Shown here one piece after another: positions 5,265 to 5,657 of a DNA stretch of 5,657 nt. The stretch spans positions 40,097 through 45,753 of the forward strand of contig DBPP01000031.1 in the NCBI GenBank assembly GCA_002305575.1. Reading direction: 5' to 3'. The translations under genes and the position numbers were made by a program. The stretch is from Ruminococcaceae bacterium UBA1417. GTDB taxonomy: Bacteria > Bacillota > Clostridia > Oscillospirales > Acutalibacteraceae. Below the pieces are notes generated by a model. The model ran no database searches, was not told the DNA's origin, and saw nothing but the letters and a program-made list of their open reading frames with translations. Position 1 is the stretch's first letter, and every line of letters starts with the position of its first letter.

Positions 5265-5657
5265 ATGGTGAATGTTAAGCCGGTACAGCTTGGCAAAAAC
5301 ACGCGCATGAGCTTCGCACACATCAACGAGGTTCTCGACATGCCGAACCTGATCGAGATCCAGAAGAACTCGTACAACTCGTTCCTGGAGACAGGTCTGA
5401 GGGAGGTTTTAAACGATATCTCTCCCATCACGGACTACTCGGAAAACCTTATCCTCGAATTCGTGGACTATTATCTGGACGACAAGCCCAAATACACCGT
5501 GGAGGAATGTAAGGAGCGCGACGTTAATTATGCCGCGCCTTTAAAGGTGATCGTTCGCCTGCTCAATAAGGAAACAGGCGAGATGAAGGAGCAGGAAGTG
5601 TTTATGGGCGACTTCCCGCTGATGACCGAAAAGGGCACCTTCATCATCAACGGCGCG
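5265..5657 (+). CDS. rpoB: DNA-directed RNA polymerase subunit beta, N-terminal part (3' end outside window)
   Basis: The frame is open to the last base and gives the first 131 residues of a protein that is normally about 1150-1250 long. It is the beta subunit of RNA polymerase, which with beta' forms the catalytic centre and carries the rifampicin site further downstream, outside the window. Recognisable segments are RMSFAHINEVLDMPNLIEIQ, then KNSYNSFLETGLREV, VNYAAPLKVIVRLLN, and EQEVFMGDFPLMTEKGTFII leading into the NGA(ERV) motif at the very end. I prefer ATG 5265 because MVNVKPVQLGKNTRMSF resembles clostridial beta-subunit N-termini. ATG 5244 is in frame and would add seven residues (MNGVVES). 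Neither start has an ideal Shine-Dalgarno. The gene has its own promoter at 5055-5083 and is preceded by a terminator, so it does not depend on the upstream genes. rpoC would be expected downstream. Confidence 0.96.
   Translation, partial: MVNVKPVQLGKNTRMSFAHINEVLDMPNLIEIQKNSYNSFLETGLREVLNDISPITDYSENLILEFVDYYLDDKPKYTVEECKERDVNYAAPLKVIVRLLNKETGEMKEQEVFMGDFPLMTEKGTFIINGA

Noticed and set aside
1..5657. CRISPR array, transposon, phage or tRNA/rRNA signals
   Set aside because: No spaced direct repeats, no transposase or integrase motifs, no terminal inverted repeats and no tRNA-like cloverleaf were seen.

Overview
The window reads as a chromosomal housekeeping segment from a low-copy, moderately GC-rich Clostridia-type Firmicute, most like the Oscillospiraceae/Ruminococcaceae. 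I infer this from the gene order dGTPase-like gene, dnaG, rpoD, from the short (366-residue) SigA-type sigma factor, from the AGGAGG-type ribosome binding sites, and from the protein flavour. No database search was possible, so the taxonomic call is an inference. All genes lie on the + strand, and I see no mobile element, CRISPR array, tRNA or rRNA.

Layout: (1) bases 1-364 hold the C-terminal part of a YigZ/IMPACT-family protein whose start lies outside the window. (2) An 86-base gap carries small inverted repeats. (3) Three genes follow at close spacing: a type-2 dGTP triphosphohydrolase-like gene (451-1470), dnaG primase (1496-3268, TTG start) and rpoD/sigA (3319-4419). (4) An Rrf2-family regulator with an IscR-like Cys/Cys/Cys/His set (4439-4861) follows rpoD after 19 bases. 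(5) A strong intrinsic terminator (4923-4958) closes this group. (6) A 400-base non-coding stretch contains a sigma-A-type promoter, an imperfect palindrome lying over that promoter, and a leader of about 150-175 bases. (7) The window ends inside the first 131 or so codons of rpoB.

The central group is a variant of the macromolecular synthesis operon: nucleotide-pool control (dGTPase), replication priming (DnaG) and promoter recognition (SigA) in one probable transcript. It appears to end with a possible Fe-S or redox-sensing repressor. rpoB then has its own promoter instead of following rplJ-rplL directly, so the primary sigma factor and the RNA polymerase beta subunit are chromosomal neighbours but separate transcription units.

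I did not find a clearly new system. The points most worth checking are the Rrf2 regulator co-located with sigA, the palindrome over the rpoB promoter, and the separation of rpoB from the ribosomal protein genes.
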